64,000 nucleotides of DNA, from contig NZ_CP129137.1 in assembly GCF_030406905.1 (NCBI RefSeq), forward strand, positions 2,855,001 through 2,919,000. Direction: 5' to 3'. The first letter of the stretch is position 1, and every line of letters begins with the position of its first letter. The stretch comes from Streptomyces sp. HUAS CB01. GTDB taxonomy: Bacteria > Actinomycetota > Actinomycetes > Streptomycetales > Streptomycetaceae. This document shows, piece by piece, positions 62,585-64,000 of the stretch. Below the pieces are notes generated by a model. That model saw only the letters and a program-made list of their open reading frames with translations, searched no databases and was not told the origin of the DNA. Made by a program: the position numbers and the translations under genes.

Positions 62585-63028
62585 TCAGGTGAGGGGGTGC
62601 GCCCTTTCCACCAGGTCCTTGAACTGGTGGAGGTCCGCCCGGACGGTCCTTTCGATCGCGGACGACTGGGCAAATCCCCTGGGGCCCCCGAAGGCGTCGT
62701 GCGCCTCCGCGGGGTCGTACTCCATGCGTAGCTGCATCCTCGTGTGCGTCGCGTCGATCGGGAGGAGCGAGACGGAACCGCTGAGGTGCGGCGCCTCCGT
62801 CGTCCTCCAGGCCATCGTCCGTTGCGGACGGAGGTCGTCCGTGGCCGCGTCGAGCCCGAAAGTGCGCCCCGCCGCGGTCTCCACGTCCATGTGCACGCCG
62901 GAGGTTCCCTCGCGCCGGGCGTCCCGGACGCCTCCGACGAACTGCGGATAGTCCTCGACCTGGTGCAGGTGGTCCCAGACCACGTCGCCGGTCGCCGTGA
63001 TGTCGATCTGTTCCTCGAGAGTGGGCAT
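62585..63028 (-). CDS. SRPBCC (START-like) family protein
   Basis: A 147-aa ligand-binding-fold protein of the polyketide-cyclase/dehydrase type. The start MPTLEEQIDITATGDVVWDH and the pattern VEDYPQFVGGV are typical. ATG 63028 has GGGAGA upstream. No ligand can be assigned; there is no polyketide cluster nearby. Confidence 0.85.
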   Translation of the reverse strand: MPTLEEQIDITATGDVVWDHLHQVEDYPQFVGGVRDARREGTSGVHMDVETAAGRTFGLDAATDDLRPQRTMAWRTTEAPHLSGSVSLLPIDATHTRMQLRMEYDPAEAHDAFGGPRGFAQSSAIERTVRADLHQFKDLVERAHPLT

Positions 63029-63369
63029 GACCGTCTCCCTGCCTCTCCCTCCAGGGTGCGTTCCGCGACGCGTCACCGCAACGGTTCAGGGACCGGGCGC
63101 GGGGAGCCGAGGGCGTCTCGCGAAGCCGGGTCACGACTGCCAACCGGCCAGTGGGGGAAGGGGTCTTCACCGCCACCCGTGCGGCAAGTCCCCCCCGAAG
63201 TCCACCCGCCGAGCGGTCGCGCCCCCGCCCACGGCGACGGAAAGGGCTCGGTGGAGCTCGAATATGATCGACGGGCCGGTCCCCCGGACGGATCGGCCGG
63301 GCCGGCGTACCGCCCCACGGGCGGGTCGAGTCCGGGACCTGTGCAAGCACTGGACGAAGGGCGGCACCC
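63029..63369. other. 341-bp intergenic region without a supported gene
   Basis: Between the SRPBCC gene (minus) and the small membrane-protein gene (plus). It presumably carries both promoters. No repeat or recognisable site is seen. Confidence 0.4.
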
Positions 63370-63675
63370 ATGGCCTGGATTCCCGCAGGGGCGGTCGCGG
63401 CGAGCGGCCTCATCGGCGGCTACGGCGTGGCCAGGTGGACCAGGAAGCGGCCGCTCGGCGGGGTCGCGCTGGCGGCTGCCGGGGTCGCCGCGGCGCGCCA
63501 GTGGCAGCAGGACGCGGGCGGCAAGGCCGCAGCCGGGCTGAGCGCGGTGTACGTGGCCGCCTTCGCCGGATCGCACCCGCTGGCGAAGAAGGTGGGGGCC
63601 TGGCCGGCGGTGTTCACCGTGGCCGGCGGCATGGCGCTCGCGTCGTGGGCCGTCACCCGCCGGGCCGGTCGCTGA
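63370..63675 (+). CDS. Small membrane protein
   Basis: A 101-aa Ala/Gly-rich protein with about three hydrophobic helices (IPAGAVAASGLIGGYGVA; GGVALAAAGVAAA; VFTVAGGMALASWAV) and basic loops. The composition is coding-like and the ATG start is clear, but no family is recognised. A terminator lies 130 nt downstream. Confidence 0.7.
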   Translation: MAWIPAGAVAASGLIGGYGVARWTRKRPLGGVALAAAGVAAARQWQQDAGGKAAAGLSAVYVAAFAGSHPLAKKVGAWPAVFTVAGGMALASWAVTRRAGR

Positions 63676-63805
63676 AGAGCACGCTCACGGCGCGGCCGCT
63701 CCCCGAGAAGGAGCCCTCCGCGCCGGGGACGGGCCGAATGCGGTCCACAGGGCATTGAACGGGGGCGGCTGCCCGTCCGTATTCAGGGGCAACTCCCCCA
63801 TGGTG

Positions 63806-63849
63806 GCTGGGTGCGTAACCGGAAGACAGGGTCCGGTTACGCACCCAGC
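63806..63849 (+). terminator. Strong terminator
   Basis: GCTGGGTGCGTAACCGG (63806-63822) and CCGGTTACGCACCCAGC (63833-63849) form a perfect 17-bp stem with a 10-nt loop, followed by GCTTTTTG. Nothing supportable follows to the end of the window. Confidence 0.9.
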
Positions 63850-64000
63850 GCTTTTTGCACGGCTTCCTCGTCGTTTCGCGGTGGCGTGCCCCGTCGCGTC
63901 CGGGCGGCGCACCCCGTCACTTCTCCGACGACATCCCCGTCGCTTCGGCACTCCTTCCTCGCCGCAGGCACACCGTCGCCCCGGGTCCGTCGCCCCGGGC

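Noticed and set aside
63685..63951. Minus-strand 88-codon frame at the window end
   Set aside because: It crosses the strong terminator hairpin and has random composition.

Overview
The window is a high-GC actinomycete chromosome segment, almost certainly Streptomyces. Supporting signs are GTG/TTG starts and GGAGG ribosome sites throughout, secreted chitin-active enzymes with DasR-like operators, the cslA-glxA-cslZ aerial-hyphae glycan locus, class E and F sortases, and families such as DUF1876, DUF6412 and DUF3830. No phage genes, integrase or CRISPR array are visible.

Left part (1-23.7 kb). A GGDEF-EAL signalling protein and a GH18 chitinase are followed by a flavin-dependent oxidoreductase. 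Next is a catabolic island: two coupled Asp/Glu-racemase-superfamily proteins, a 2-hydroxyacid dehydrogenase, an amidase, a DUF3830 protein, a four-gene ABC importer of the EhuBCDA type and an IclR regulator. A tRNA-Lys, a NarL-type two-component pair, a minisatellite-like tandem repeat and a frameshifted acyl-CoA synthetase follow. Then come an AA10 chitin-active monooxygenase with the same type of operator as the chitinase, a membrane SPFH protein coupled to an NlpC/P60 wall hydrolase, and a second identical tRNA-Lys.

Accessory block (23.9-31.4 kb). Two 513-bp inverted copies of an HTH regulator gene enclose an IS3 remnant and an apparently undescribed cassette. The cassette has four tandem ~71-aa peptide genes, a site-2-type intramembrane metalloprotease with a PqqD/RRE-like N-terminus and a secreted cysteine-containing protein. 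A second, smaller pair of inverted repeats, each carrying an 86-aa gene, flanks a small secreted protein. This is the most likely new peptide system in the window.

Middle part (31.9-50.4 kb). cslA-glxA and a convergent GH6 lipoprotein (cslZ) are followed by a class F sortase with a KKDDGK-repeat surface protein, a HAD phosphatase, a Tat-exported phosphodiesterase-type enzyme and an LAxTG wall protein. Then come a ROK regulator with a large low-complexity insertion, divergent from an oxidoreductase/UPF0303 pair, a fumarylacetoacetate hydrolase, a YidC paralogue with a DUF6412 protein, a class E sortase and a SEC-C protein.

Defence island (50.5-60.8 kb). A six-gene minus-strand operon encodes a Z1 ATPase, a PD-(D/E)XK nuclease, a GHKL (MutL/MORC-like) ATPase, an unknown protein, a DUF6339-pseudo-methyltransferase fusion and an active C5 cytosine methyltransferase. 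Five of the genes are joined by four 4-nt start/stop overlaps and the last follows after 9 nt. A Vsr nuclease lies upstream. It matches the MutL/MORC-Z1 restriction-modification-like systems (related to Mza), with a methyltransferase domain that has lost its catalytic cysteine.

Right edge (61.2-64 kb). Small housekeeping genes: a secreted protein, an acylphosphatase, DUF1876, an SRPBCC protein, a membrane protein and a strong terminator.
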